Of a stretch of DNA of 64,000 nt, positions 27,764-38,098 are shown piece by piece. The position numbers were made by a program, and so were the translations under genes. Below the pieces are notes generated by a model. The model saw nothing but the letters and a program-made list of their open reading frames with translations. It made no database searches and was not told where the DNA came from. The first letter of the stretch is position 1. Every line of letters begins with the position of its first letter. Source of the stretch: Thermosynechococcus vestitus BP-1 (GTDB lineage: Bacteria; Cyanobacteriota; Cyanobacteriia; Thermosynechococcales; Thermosynechococcaceae); assembly GCF_000011345.1 (NCBI RefSeq), contig NC_004113.1:1984001-2048000 (forward strand). The letters are read 5' to 3'.

Positions 27764-28519
27764 TTAAAGCTGTTGCAGCCAATAGCTGATCGCCAACAGG
27801 ACAGCCAAAAGCACGACCGTCCAGCGCAACAGCCTGGGGTCGACTGCACCGGCAAATTTACCGCCTAGAAGTCCGCCAACAAGGGTGGCGATCGCCATCC
27901 CCCAAGCCACCGGCCATACCACCTCCCCAGACAGGGCGAAAAATGCAGCAGCAGCCAGATTAATCCCAAAGGCTAAAATTTGCTTCAAGCCATTGAGGCG
28001 CCTCAAGCTTTCCTGGAGAACAAGGCCCAGCACGGCTAGCAAAATCACACTCAAGCCCGCACCAAAATAGCCACCATAGACCGCCGCGATAAATACCAGG
28101 GGAATAGCTCCCACTTCAGACCTATCTGGCGCACTGATCCGCCCCAGTAACCAGGCCCGCACCTGCTCCTGAACCCCCAAGAGAACAGCGGCCAAAAGCA
28201 GCAAATAGGGAATTAAGGCATTGAACAGTGCCTCGTTGGTGTGCAGCAGTAAGATTGCTCCTGTGATCCCCCCCGCCACTGCAGTGGGAAAGAGCCAACC
28301 AAGGCGCCGTTGCTGACCCTTGAGCTCTTGGTATTGGGCCACTGTCGCTCCCAAGTAACCGGGAACCAAGGCAACTGTGCTGGTGAGATTGGCAACCACT
28401 GGCGGCAAGCCGATCGCCACCAAAGCTGGAAAACTAATCAGTGTTCCCCCACCGGCAATGGCATTGACAAAGCCCGCCGCCAGACCTGCAACGGTCAGGA
28501 CTCCGATCTCAGTAATCAT
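27764..28519 (-). CDS. TauE/SafE-family membrane transporter
   Basis: 251 residues, about eight transmembrane helices. Typical family stretches are AGFVNAIAGGGTLISFPALVAIG at the N-terminus (two pieces split here: AGFVNAIAGGGTLI and FPALVAIGLPP) and AVYGGYFGAGLSVILLAVLG in the second half, showing the internal two-fold repeat. The family exports sulfite, sulfonates or related anions; the substrate here is not known. It lies 19 bases downstream of the NTRC gene on the same strand, which may link it to redox or sulfur metabolism. Confidence 0.85.
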   Translation of the reverse strand: MITEIGVLTVAGLAAGFVNAIAGGGTLISFPALVAIGLPPVVANLTSTVALVPGYLGATVAQYQELKGQQRRLGWLFPTAVAGGITGAILLLHTNEALFNALIPYLLLLAAVLLGVQEQVRAWLLGRISAPDRSEVGAIPLVFIAAVYGGYFGAGLSVILLAVLGLVLQESLRRLNGLKQILAFGINLAAAAFFALSGEVVWPVAWGMAIATLVGGLLGGKFAGAVDPRLLRWTVVLLAVLLAISYWLQQL

Positions 28520-28538
28520 ACCCCTGGCTGGCTCAAGC

Positions 28539-29900
28539 CTAGGAAAGGTAGCGTTGGAGGGTCTCGCGGTACTGACTCTTGGGTTTCATACCGACAATCA
28601 CCTCTAGGAGTTCCTTATTTTTGAAAAGTTGAATGGTAGGGGTACTGGTAACCCCCGCTTGCTCGGCGATCGCGCTATCCTCAGTGATGTCAATTTCAAT
28701 GAGCTGCACTTTGCCGTCGAATTCCTCCACCAGTCGATCCAAAATGGGCTTGAGCGTATGGCAGGGACCACAGGTGGGGGAGACATATTTCACCAGCAGA
28801 AGGCGATCGCTTTCGTGGAAGAGTTTGCGCAAGGCATAGCTGCCCCGATGTTTAATGGCATTGGGATCAAACTCCTGTTGTGGAGAGGCGGTGGGTTTCG
28901 CCGTTGCTGCGGGCTGGGTCTCCGTTGCCCTTTGGTGAAACTCCTGAATGAGCCCCCGCGCTGAAAGCCAACGTTCTGCATCAAGGGCTGCCATACAACC
29001 ACTGCCTGCTGCGGTTACAGCTTGGCGGTATTCATGGTCTTGAACATCCCCAGCAGCAAAGACTCCCTCTACATTTGTTTGTGTCCCATGGCGAGTGACA
29101 ATATAACCAACGCTATCCAATTCCAGAAAATCCTTGAAGAGTTGGGTATTGGGCGTGTGGCCAATGGCATAGAATAAACCCCGCACCGGCAAGAGGGATT
29201 CTTCCCCTGTGGCTTTATTGATAATCCGCAGACCCGTCATTAAGTTGCCATCGCCAAGAATTTCCCGTGCTTCGGTTTGCCAGTGAACTGTAATTTTAGG
29301 ATTGGCAAACACACGATCCTGCATGGCCTTACTGGCTCGCATTTTGTCACTACGCACCAGGAGATGCACGTGGGAGCCATACTTGGTGAGATAAACAGCT
29401 TCCTCTGCCGCACTATCGCCGCCGCCAATCACCGCTAACTCCACATCCTTGAAAATGGGTGTTGCGCCATCACAAATGGCACAGGCGGACACGCCCTTGG
29501 TCCAATACTGCTCTTCACCGGGCAAATGGAGTCGTTTGGCTGTGGCACCCGTACAGATAATCACGCTGTGGGCATAGACTTGCCGCTCCGCTGAGCTGAT
29601 GAGAAAGGGGCGTTGGCTAAAATCCACCTGAATCACATCTTCAGTCACCATTTCCGTGCCCCAGCGCTCCGCTTGCGCCTTCATCCGTGCCATCAGTTGT
29701 GGCCCTTGAATGCCTTCGGGAAAGCCGGGAAAGTTTTCCACTTCCGTCGTGGTCATGAGTTGGCCCCCGGGCAGCCCCCCAATTTGATAGCCCTCAAACA
29801 TCAACGGTTTCAGGTTGGCACGGGCGGCATAGATAGCTGCTGTGTAGCCCGCAGGGCCAGACCCAATAATGACAACGTTTTCAATCCGTGGCGGTGTCAT
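28539..29900 (-). CDS. trxB: NADPH thioredoxin reductase with C-terminal thioredoxin (NTRC)
   Basis: 453 residues. Residues 1-315 are a thioredoxin reductase with FAD motif [18 protein letters not shown], active site CAICDG and NADPH motif [12 protein letters not shown]. After a linker rich in Ala, Thr and Gln (about 320-345), a thioredoxin domain carries [14 protein letters not shown] and a cis-Pro region [14 protein letters not shown]. The fusion is the cyanobacterial/plastid NTRC, which reduces 2-Cys peroxiredoxin with NADPH. ATG 29900 starts [15 protein letters not shown]. Upstream, about 100 bases separate it from the divergent smc. Confidence 0.95.
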   Translation of the reverse strand: MTPPRIENVVIIGSGPAGYTAAIYAARANLKPLMFEGYQIGGLPGGQLMTTTEVENFPGFPEGIQGPQLMARMKAQAERWGTEMVTEDVIQVDFSQRPFLISSAERQVYAHSVIICTGATAKRLHLPGEEQYWTKGVSACAICDGATPIFKDVELAVIGGGDSAAEEAVYLTKYGSHVHLLVRSDKMRASKAMQDRVFANPKITVHWQTEAREILGDGNLMTGLRIINKATGEESLLPVRGLFYAIGHTPNTQLFKDFLELDSVGYIVTRHGTQTNVEGVFAAGDVQDHEYRQAVTAAGSGCMAALDAERWLSARGLIQEFHQRATETQPAATAKPTASPQQEFDPNAIKHRGSYALRKLFHESDRLLLVKYVSPTCGPCHTLKPILDRLVEEFDGKVQLIEIDITEDSAIAEQAGVTSTPTIQLFKNKELLEVIVGMKPKSQYRETLQRYLS

Positions 29901-30007
29901 GGCTAAAATAAACTCGAAACGACTATGAGTTATTTGATTTTAGCTTGATTTTCCGTGGCAAACAAGGGGAGCATCTTTGGGGATAATGAAACGGTTAGGC
30001 ACGCTCC

Positions 30008-33000
30008 TTGGCTGTGTACATCAAGCGGTTAGAGCTCACGAATTTTAAGTCCTTTGGCGGCACCACTGTGATTCCGCTGCTGCCGGGGTTTACGGTCATT
30101 TCAGGTCCCAATGGCTCAGGGAAGTCGAACCTCCTGGATGCGTTGCTCTTTGCCCTCGGCCTTGCCGGGTCCAAAGGGATGCGGGCAGAACGATTGCCAG
30201 ATTTGGTGAACCATAGCCAAACGCGGCGCGGCCATAGTGTTGTGGAAACGCGAGTCACGGTGACATTTGCACTGGATGCCGAAACGGAATGGCGGGTAAC
30301 GCGGCGACTGCGGGTCACTAAGCAGGGCAGCTATACCTCAACCTACGCGGTCAATGATCAGCCCTGCACACTGAATGAACTGCACGATCAGTTACAGGCG
30401 TTTTGTATCTATCCCCAGGGCTATAACGTGGTCTTGCAAGGGGACGTCACTAGTATGATCTCGATGAATGCCAAAGCACGGCGGGAAATCATTGACGAAC
30501 TGGCGGGAGTGGCGGATTTTGACCGCAAGATTGCCCAAGCTCGCGAAAAATTAGATACGGTCAAGGAACGCGAAGAACGCTTTCGCATTGTTGAGCGGGA
30601 ATTGATTCAACAGCGCGATCGCCTGCAACGGGAGCGGCTGCACGCCGAAAAATATCAAGCCCTGCGATTGGAACTGCAGGAGCGAGAGCAATGGCTACTC
30701 GTGCGCCAATGGCAGGCCCACGAAGAGCAAAAGGTGCAACTACAAGCACAGATTCAGACCCTACAACAGGAGCAAACCCAGCGCCAAGAGCAACTGCAAC
30801 AAAAGGCACAGGAGATGGCAGCGGCAGCCGTTACCCTAGAACAGCTCAATCGACAGGTGAAAGCCCTCGGCGAAGAAGAGTATCTCCGTCTCCAAGCAAC
30901 GTTAGCGGATCTCCATGCCCAGCAGCGTCAATGTCAACGGCAGCAAGCCGCCAACCAACAGCAACAGGAACAGTTGGCAGAACAACTCCAGCAAGGGCAA
31001 GCCCAGTACCACCGTCAACAGGCGCAGCACCGGCAACTTGCTGAAGAGTTAGCACAGCAACGGGGCGATCGCACCCCCTTAATGACAGCGGTTGCTAACA
31101 GCCAAGCGACCCTCGAGGCCCTACGGCAGCAAGTTCAGGAGTTGAGTACAGCCGCCCAAACTTGGTTTCAGGAACACAGTCAGCGGCGGCAGCGGATTGA
31201 TGCTTTGATCCACGAACTGGAACCCAGTCGCACTGAATTGTCTCGCCTTCAGGAGCGATCGCAACAATTGCGGCAGCGGCAGGGGGAATTGCACCAAGCG
31301 GCCACCGCCTTAGAAGGACAACAATTGGAATTGCAAGACGCGCTAACAACAGCTGCAGCAGCCATCAAACAACAGGAGCAGCAACTGCAAACCTTAGCCC
31401 AACAACTGGCGACAGCACAGCAACAATTGAGCCGAACAGAAGAAACCTATCAACGCCTTGAGCGAGAACAGCGCCAAAAGCAGCGGGAGCTCGATCAGTT
31501 GGAAGCACGGCAACAGGCGGTTCAGGAAACCCAAGGGGGTTTTGCAGCGCGGCTCATTTTAAGTGCTGATCTCCCCGGCGTATTGGGGCTGGTGGCACAG
31601 CTTGGCCAAGTGGAACCCCGCTATCAACTGGCCTTGGAAATTGCGGCTGGCGCACGCTTAGGCAATATTGTTGTGGCGGATGACAGTGTAGCAGCGGCAG
31701 CGATCGCCCTCCTCAAGCGAGAACAGGCCGGTAGAGCCACATTTTTGCCCCTGAATAAGATGGCGCGTCCCAAGCCCCTTTCTCCCATTGCCTTGGCGGG
31801 TTGTATTGACTATGCGTTAAATCTTGTGACCTTTGAGCCGCAGTATGCCCCCATTTTTGCCTATGTGTTTGGCAGTACGCTGGTGTTTGAGAGCCTTGAG
31901 GCGGCGCGAGAATACCTAGGGCAATATCGGATGGTCACGCTCGAGGGAGAGTTGCTGGAACCCTCAGGGGCAATGACTGGGGGCAGCCAGCGTCGCCCCA
32001 ATACCCTCCGTTTTGCTCAGGGCGTTCCCCCCCAAGAGTCGGCAGAAGTCCAACAGGTGCGCGATCGCCTGGGGGAATTGGAACGCCTGTTAGATCGCCT
32101 CCTGCAGGAACGCACTCACCAACAAGGGAGAGTGAATGCGCTGAGCCAAGCCCTGAGTGAAGCCCACCAAAGCCATCGCGATCGCCAGCGGCAATGGGAG
32201 CAACTGCAGCAACAACAGCAGCAGCTCAACCGCCAGCAAGCAGAGTTAGAGCGCCAGCAGCAGTACCTCAGCCAAGAGTTAACCGCAGCCGAAACTGAAC
32301 TCACTCACCTGGAGGCTCGCCTGCCTGAACTAGAAGCAGAACTTGCCGCAGAGCGCCTTGCCCTCAATGCCCTTGAAGCGAGTCCCAGCCATCAGCAGTG
32401 GCAGCAGGTTCAGGCACAGCTTCAGGCACAGGAAAAGATCCATGCAAGCCAGGTGGCTGCCCTGCAAGCCGTGGATCAGGCCTTGGGCGATCGCCACCGT
32501 CAACTGGAGCAACTGGAACGAGACCTCAAACAAACAGAGCAGGAGATTCAGCGACTGTGCCAAGCCCAACGGGAGATGCGCTGTCAGCAGCAAGCCCTCG
32601 ATCAAACCCTTGGGGACTTAGCAACGCAAATTGAAAGGACGCAAGCTGCCCTAAGGGAGTTGGACAGCCGCCTTGGCCACCTCAAAGGCGATCGCGATCG
32701 CCACGAGTACCAACTGCGGCAGCAGCAAAAGAACTATCAGCAACTGGAATGGCAATACCAAAAAGCCAGCGAAACCCTGACCACTCTGCAAGCACAACTG
32801 CAGGAATTGAGTACCATCGAGCCACCTCCCTTGCCGCAGCCATTGCCGGAAGTACCCGCTGAGCTCTCCCTTAGGGACATTCAACAGCAGTGCCAAGCCC
32901 TAGAACAACGGCTCCGCGCCATGGAACCAGTCAATATGCTGGCAATTCAGGAGTTTGAGGAGACACAAGCACGGCTCAAGGAGCTACAGGAGAAACTCGC

Positions 33001-33520
33001 CGTTCTGGCAGCGGAGCGCACGGAGATTTTGCTGCGGATTGAGAACTTCACCACACTGCGTCACCAGTCCTTCCGTGAAGCCTTTGATGCTATCAATGCC
33101 AACTTCCAAACGATTTTTGCCACCCTCTCCGATGGCGATGGCTATCTGCAACTCGAAAGTCCTGAAGATCCCTTTGCTGGTGGACTGAATCTGGTGGCGC
33201 ATCCCAAGGGTAAACCCGTCCAACGCTTGGCCTCAATGTCCGGAGGTGAAAAATCCCTAACGGCTCTCAGTTTTATCTTTGCCCTCCAACGCTATCGCCC
33301 TTCCCCGTTTTATGCCTTCGATGAAGTGGATATGTTTCTCGATGGTGCCAATGTCGAGCGCCTGGCCAAAATGATTCAGCAGCAGAGCCAACAGGCGCAG
33401 TTTATTGTTGTCAGTCTGCGGCGACCCATGATTGAAGCCGCTCAGCGCACCATTGGTGTCACCCAAGCGCGGGGTCAACATACCCAAGTGATTGGCCTTG
33501 ATTTAACGGCTTACCCTTGA
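30008..33520 (+). CDS. smc: Chromosome segregation ATPase SMC
   Basis: 1170 residues. The N-terminal head has [12 protein letters not shown] and Walker [21 protein letters not shown]. Two very Gln-rich coiled-coil arms (about 165-510 and 680-1010) flank a hinge (about 515-660) ending in [14 protein letters not shown]. The C-terminal head has signature [14 protein letters not shown] and Walker [14 protein letters not shown]. It forms the ring that compacts and separates chromosomes. The start is TTG at 30008 (giving [15 protein letters not shown]); GTG at 30014 is an alternative. scpA and scpB are not nearby. Confidence 0.96.
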
Positions 33521-33631
33521 TGCCCGAAAAATAATGCCTAGAATTTTGATAGTTCATCGGCGTGGATCGTAGTGGAACAGTAGGCTCGATTGAGTTGTCA
33601 AAATCTCCAAGTGTTGCTGAGGAGTGTCCCT

Positions 33632-34258
33632 ATGAAATACTGGCAAAAACTTGGCCTGAGCTTATTGACAGTGGCCTGTTTGGGAACAATTGCCCCCCGG
33701 CCAGCCCAAGCCAATATGTTTACGCAAACGGAAGTGGATCAAAGCCGCTATGTGGTGATGGCTGTGCCCCTGGCCCGCGGTGGCTATCGCCTACTGGTGG
33801 TGGAGCAAATCAAGGATACTCGCCCCTGCTGGAGCGAATCGGGCAGTAACCCTGTGGTGATCGATCCGCTGTTGACGACGTTTGACTTTACGGGCATTTG
33901 TGGTCGGGCTACGGATAGCAATGGCTACTCGATTCGGGTGGCGCAACAGGATTTAGGGTTGCAGTATAGTCTGCGCATTGAACGGAGGGATGGGGAATTG
34001 CTCCTTGTTGGCCGTAGCAATCGCGGTGGTCCGCGGATGGTGATTGGCCGCACCCACGGTATGCAGGAAGGGCAATTTCTCAAATTTCATCTGGAACCCA
34101 CCTGGCGGCTCACGCGGCGCACCTACGAAGGCCAAGTGCTGGGGCATGTTTATTTCACGAATGACACTTGGGAAACAGCCACAGGCAGCGCTCCTACCCC
34201 TGTCAGTCCCGTCGGCACTGAAACCAACCTCCCCCCTGCAACCCCACCGCAAAGCTAG
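33632..34258 (+). CDS. DUF3747-type secreted protein
   Basis: 208 residues from ATG 33632, which has TGAGGAG 10 bases upstream. The N-terminus (LGLSLLTVACLGTIAPRPAQA) is a Sec signal with an AQA cleavage site. The mature part contains QTEVDQSRYVVMAVPLA and LLVVEQIKDTRPCWSE, which I associate with cyanobacterial DUF3747 proteins, and ends in a Pro/Thr-rich tail. Two Cys (in RPCW and FTGICGRA) may form a disulfide. Function unknown; probably periplasmic or extracellular. Confidence 0.72.
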   Translation: MKYWQKLGLSLLTVACLGTIAPRPAQANMFTQTEVDQSRYVVMAVPLARGGYRLLVVEQIKDTRPCWSESGSNPVVIDPLLTTFDFTGICGRATDSNGYSIRVAQQDLGLQYSLRIERRDGELLLVGRSNRGGPRMVIGRTHGMQEGQFLKFHLEPTWRLTRRTYEGQVLGHVYFTNDTWETATGSAPTPVSPVGTETNLPPATPPQS

Positions 34259-34260
34259 GC

Positions 34261-34719
34261 TTAGCGCTGCTTCATTGCCCGCTCCATTTCCCGCTTGTCC
34301 TGCCGCTGCTTGAGGTCTTGGCGCTTGTCGTGGAGTTTCTTACCACGGGCAAGGCCGAGGGAGACCTTGACCCGACCATTTTTTAGGTAGAGCTTTAGGG
34401 GCACAAGGGTCAGCCCCTTTTGTTCAACTTTGCCCACCAGCTTACGGATCTCCTGCTTGTGGAGAAGGAGCTTGCGATCGCGCAAGGGGTCATGGTTATA
34501 GGATGGGTTGGTACTTTCGTGGGGCGAAATGTGGACATTCATCAACCACGCTTCACCATTGCGGATGCGGGCAAAACCATCCCGTAAATTGACCTTGCCA
34601 GCGCGAATAGACTTCACCTCAGTGCCCAGCAACACAAGACCACATTCATAGGTTTCCAGAATTTCATATTGGAAGCGCGCTTGGCGATTCTCACTCAGGA
34701 CTTTGATGCTATCACCCAT
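34261..34719 (-). CDS. smpB: SsrA-binding protein SmpB
   Basis: 152 residues from ATG 34719, which has GGAG seven bases upstream; an ATG at 34779 in frame would add 20 residues without a good ribosome site. Typical SmpB stretches: [24 protein letters not shown] (two parts), [30 protein letters not shown] and a basic C-terminal tail ([19 protein letters not shown]). It brings tmRNA to stalled ribosomes. The tmRNA gene is not in this window. Confidence 0.93.
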   Translation of the reverse strand: MGDSIKVLSENRQARFQYEILETYECGLVLLGTEVKSIRAGKVNLRDGFARIRNGEAWLMNVHISPHESTNPSYNHDPLRDRKLLLHKQEIRKLVGKVEQKGLTLVPLKLYLKNGRVKVSLGLARGKKLHDKRQDLKQRQDKREMERAMKQR

Positions 34720-34823
34720 CAAAAACTCCGCAAGGGCATTGCCAATATATCGTAGTTTAGGGGTAGGGGGAGTTTTCATCTTATCACTGCCTTCCCACCC
34801 CTTTGCTCCATGGTTGAGAGGCC

Positions 34824-35450
34824 ATGCCCAAGCTGCAGCAGTTAGAGTTTTTGCAAGGCCTACCCTTGATTGCAGTGGTGCGTGCTGCTACTCCTACTGC
34901 CGCGATCGCCCGTGCTCAGGTCTATCTGCAAGCCGGTTTTACCTCTTTGGAGGTCACTTGGACCATTCCAGATGCCCCCTCAGTGTTGCAACAACTGCGT
35001 CAGGACTATCCCCACTGCACCATCGGCGCAGCTAGCCTGCAAAACCCCCAGATGCTCAAGGAGGCGATCGCGGCGGGGGCCCAATTTTTAGTGACTCCCC
35101 ATACAGCCATCGAGGTGGTGTCCGTTGCAAAGGATGCCAACTGTCCTCTGATTTTGGGGGCGTTGACACCCACGGAAGTGCTCCATGCTTGGCAATCTGG
35201 GGCAACGGCAGTGAAGGTTTTTCCAATCATGGCAGTGGGGGGTGCAAGCTATCTACAGGCCTTGCGACCCTTGTTTGCTGAGATTCCCTTAATCCCCTGT
35301 GGGGGCATTGGTTGGGAAGATCTGGTGCCCCTCTGGCGTGCCGGAGCGATCGCCATCGCTATGGGCAGCCAACTGGGTACCGATCTGACGAAACTCAAGC
35401 AGCAGGTGGCTCAGGCTCATCAGGCCTATCAGGCGCTGGGGCAGGAGTAA
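34824..35450 (+). CDS. eda: KDPG/KHG aldolase
   Basis: 208 residues of class I aldolase fold. Elements: [32 protein letters not shown], then [12 protein letters not shown], the Schiff-base Lys in [13 protein letters not shown] and [14 protein letters not shown]. It splits 2-keto-3-deoxy-6-phosphogluconate to pyruvate and G3P (Entner-Doudoroff) or acts on keto-hydroxyglutarate. The usual GAGTV strand reads GAASL here, which may alter specificity. No edd is nearby. The 3' end overlaps the convergent DUF1997 part by 56 bases. Confidence 0.85.
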   Translation: MPKLQQLEFLQGLPLIAVVRAATPTAAIARAQVYLQAGFTSLEVTWTIPDAPSVLQQLRQDYPHCTIGAASLQNPQMLKEAIAAGAQFLVTPHTAIEVVSVAKDANCPLILGALTPTEVLHAWQSGATAVKVFPIMAVGGASYLQALRPLFAEIPLIPCGGIGWEDLVPLWRAGAIAIAMGSQLGTDLTKLKQQVAQAHQAYQALGQE

Positions 35451-37008
35451 GGGTGCGCACCCGCTCAGCATGGAAGCGTTTGCGTCGCCAGCGTTTGCCC
35501 AGGTCCAGACCAATGGTTTTGTGGAAGTCGTCTTGGACTTTTGCCGTTAGGCGGTAGGAGACTTGGCGGACAATTTGAGCTAAGACGCGGTTACCTGTCC
35601 CCTGAATCAGACCATGGGGCAGACGGTAGATAAACCGCGGAAAGTACATTTCCACCCGCAAATCCAATTCCCAATTCACCCGAGTGTACTCAAGGATATT
35701 CAATGCTAACAGGTCCCTATCGGTTTCAGGCGTCGCTCGCATCGGTACCAAGGCCATTGCCGCTTGAAAATCCACCTTGTAGTTCAAAAACGGCTGCTCG
35801 GGCACAGGAATTGTTTCAATGCGATAGACCCCCTGCTCTTGGGGCAGCAGGTGCAGTCCAATTTTAGGTTCCACTTCATAGCCATAGGAACCGTAGCGAC
35901 CAATGGTGAGAATGTAGCCATGCTTGCCCACAGGCTCTGCTTTCATGGGGTGGGCACAACGATGAAACCAGTCTTGATGGTTGTTGAGGTAGGTTTCATA
36001 GCGTAACACTGGTGCATAGATGTCAAGACCCGTGACATTATCTACCCTTGAAACGAAGAGGTCTGGTCGCTCAGTTTGCCACCATCGCAGTTTCTCAATG
36101 GGAGTCATGTGGCCCAAAACGCGTTGGGGAATGCGGTGATTGTACGCCCAAAGGTATCGCGTGAGCGTCTCTTGCAAGTCGGCTGCCGAGACAAAGCGTT
36201 CAGCGCGCAGAATCTCCGCAATGCGGCCGTTGAAGCGTTCCACCATCCCGTTGGTTTGCGGATGGCGGGGTTGGATGAGCCGATGGGTGATGCGCTTTTC
36301 ACGACAGAGCTGATCAAACGGATGGTGTCCCGTGGGTTGGCGTTCGCCTGCGGAGGAGAAACGGTCGGTAAACTCCTTGCCGTTATCAGTCAGCACCGTA
36401 CGCACCACGAAAGGAGCGTTGGCAAGGACATTTGCAAGAAAGCGCGTTGCCGATTCTGCGCTCTTCTCCTCGTGGATTGCCAAATAGACCCAGCGCGTTG
36501 CCCGATCAATCGCGACAAAGAGGTAGCGGCGCTGCTCCTCATCCGGCATTTGTGGCAGGTATTTGACGTCGATGTGGATGAACCCAGGTGCGTACGCTTT
36601 GAACTGCCGCGTGGTGCTTTTGGGACTGCCTTCGAGGCTTTCGCGTTCCTTTTGCAGTATCCTGAGGTTCGAGACTCCGTGGCGACGCAGGCAGCGATCC
36701 AGCGCTGAGCGGCTCAGATTGGGGTTGAGGAACGTCCGGGCAAGAACGAGAAGGTCATCAAGAGGCAGCAAAAGGAGCTTACGCACCTCAACGATCACAA
36801 GCTCTTGCGCTTCCGTAAGCGTCGTTTGCAGGCGGTGCGGGCGGGTGCTTTTGTCTTCAACGGTTGCGCGCTTACGCCATTTCGCTACCGTGTGCCGGTG
36901 GATCCCGTAACGTCTGGCAAGCTCGCGATGACTGATCGAAGCCGGTGCTTGTTGGATTTCACGGCGAATTCGGGGTGTCGTTCGGGCGTTGGCATGAATA
37001 CGTGGCAT
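35395..37008 (-). CDS. IS481-family transposase read through in frame into DUF1997
   Basis: A 537-residue chimera. Residues 1 to about 330 are an IS481 transposase: helix-turn-helix SHRELARRYGIHRHTVAKWR and a DDE core with Asp in FIHIDVKYLP, Asp in VLTDNGKEF and Glu in NGMVERFNGRI. It ends RVDNVTGLD at the IS border (36021) without a stop. The frame continues into host sequence IYAPVLRYETYLNNHQDWFH, a DUF1997 protein of about 208 residues, up to 35395. ATG 37008 has GGAG eight bases upstream. Whether the chimera is made, cleaved, or the DUF1997 part is started internally cannot be seen. DUF1997 is a cyanobacterial/plastid family of unknown role. Confidence 0.88.
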   Translation of the reverse strand: MPRIHANARTTPRIRREIQQAPASISHRELARRYGIHRHTVAKWRKRATVEDKSTRPHRLQTTLTEAQELVIVEVRKLLLLPLDDLLVLARTFLNPNLSRSALDRCLRRHGVSNLRILQKERESLEGSPKSTTRQFKAYAPGFIHIDVKYLPQMPDEEQRRYLFVAIDRATRWVYLAIHEEKSAESATRFLANVLANAPFVVRTVLTDNGKEFTDRFSSAGERQPTGHHPFDQLCREKRITHRLIQPRHPQTNGMVERFNGRIAEILRAERFVSAADLQETLTRYLWAYNHRIPQRVLGHMTPIEKLRWWQTERPDLFVSRVDNVTGLDIYAPVLRYETYLNNHQDWFHRCAHPMKAEPVGKHGYILTIGRYGSYGYEVEPKIGLHLLPQEQGVYRIETIPVPEQPFLNYKVDFQAAMALVPMRATPETDRDLLALNILEYTRVNWELDLRVEMYFPRFIYRLPHGLIQGTGNRVLAQIVRQVSYRLTAKVQDDFHKTIGLDLGKRWRRKRFHAERVRTLTPAPAPDRPDEPEPPAA

Positions 37009-37121
37009 GGTGATACTCCATCGTTGAACGCTTTCCGACCTTGGAACAAGCACTCAAGGAGCCGGTACGCTTCGAAGAGTTTAGCACGACTTCTGGGAAT
37101 ATAATGATGCGGGACCTGACA
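36021..37121 (-). mobile_element. IS481-family insertion sequence, 1101 bp
   Basis: The ends are imperfect inverted repeats, 36021-36041 and 37101-37121, with 16 of 21 positions matching; both begin TGTCA from the outside. The flanks carry the same six bases CATAGA (36015-36020 and 37122-37127), the expected target duplication. One transposase fills the element and lacks its own stop before the left end. I see no HIP1 octamer inside it, unlike the surroundings. Intact catalytic residues suggest recent insertion. Confidence 0.92.
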
Positions 37122-37344
37122 CATAGACTTCCATCCAGCCGTGGAATTGGTTGTGAAAAATAAAAGGGGGTAGGTTTGTCCCGTCTTGGCCGTCTGTCAT
37201 AGCATTAGATGAGCATTTGGTGATTTTGATCCTGACATACGCGGGGGGCGATCGCGACGGCGGGGAACCTTGGAACTGTCATCTCTGTCCAACGACTCGT
37301 TTACATTTCGTTACATTACTCTTCAGTTGATTGAGGCTCCACCG

Positions 37345-38098
37345 ATGCCCCCTGTCACACCTTGGCTGGCCATTGAACACCTAGACAAGCCGTGGATTTT
37401 TTGGCCCTTGTTCTTGATGGTGGTCCTCAGCAGCGTTGTTTTGCGCTGGGGAAACGTGCAGCAGCAGTGGGCACGGGCCATTGTTGTTGGCAGTCTAATG
37501 GCCTTAATGCTGCATTACCTACTGTGGCGAGCGATCGCCACCCTCAACCTGCGCACTCCCCTAGAGGCTGCCCTTAGTCTACTCCTACTGGGCATTGAAG
37601 GGTTTATGATGGCGGGCTATGGCCTGCAACTGTACCTTCTTCTCCACATCAAAAATCGTCGGCCTGAAGCCGACGCCGCTGCCCTTGCGGTCAAAAGTGG
37701 CCACTATCAGCCTTGGGTGGATATTTTTATTCCCACCTACAACGAACCGCTGCCGATCCTACGGCGCACAATTGTTGGCTGCCAAGCCCTAGACTACCCC
37801 CACAAGCGCATCTATGTCCTTGACGATACCCGTCGGCCGGCGCTGCGGGAACTGGCCTGCGAATTGGGCTGTGAATACCTAAGTCGAGCAGACAATCGCC
37901 ATGCCAAAGCGGGCAATCTCAACCATGCCCTTGCCCAAACCCAGGGAGAACTCATTGCAGTCTTTGATGCTGATTTTGTTCCCACCCGCAACTTTCTCAC
38001 CCGCACGGTGGGGTTTTTTCAGGCTCCCGATATTGGGCTGGTGCAAACCTACCAGAGCTTTTACAATCCTGACCCCATTGCCCGCAATCTTGGCCTAG
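37345..38098 (+). pseudogene. Cellulose-synthase-like glycosyltransferase, 5' part (split by IS)
   Basis: N-terminal 251 residues of a GT2 enzyme. ATG 37345 (MPPVTPWLAIEHLD) has GAGG upstream; a TTG at 37270 would extend it. Hydrophobic segments lie around residues 20-110. Catalytic parts are IFIPTYNEPLPILRRTI, YVLDDTRR (first Asp) and VFDADFVPTRNFL (second Asp, DxD), then QTYQSFYNPDPIARNLGL. It breaks at CTAG 38095-38098, where the IS5-type element begins; the frame reads 23 bases into the IS and stops at 38121. BcsA-type enzymes polymerise beta-1,4-glucan across the inner membrane. Confidence 0.88.

Larger units (their letters stand above)
35395..37134 (-). pseudogene. DUF1997 gene interrupted after its third codon by the IS481 element
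   Basis: The original start is ATG at 37134, reading ATG GAA G at the outer side of the IS. With one copy of the duplicated TCTATG retained and the IS removed, translation becomes MEVYAPVLRYETYLNNHQDW and stays open to the stop at 35395, about 210 residues. Family features are GRYGSYGYEVEPKIGLHLLP, NWELDLRVEMYFPRFIYRLP and AQIVRQVSYRLTAKVQDDFH. The last approximately 25 residues are Pro/Ala-rich. The gene has therefore lost its own start region but kept nearly all of its coding sequence. Confidence 0.85.

Noticed and set aside
30700-32900. Long CAG/CAA-rich repetitive tract
   Set aside because: It encodes the Gln-rich coiled coils of SMC; not an independent repeat element.
34261-34779. tmRNA gene near smpB
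   Set aside because: No tRNA-Ala-like ends or tag-peptide frame found around smpB.
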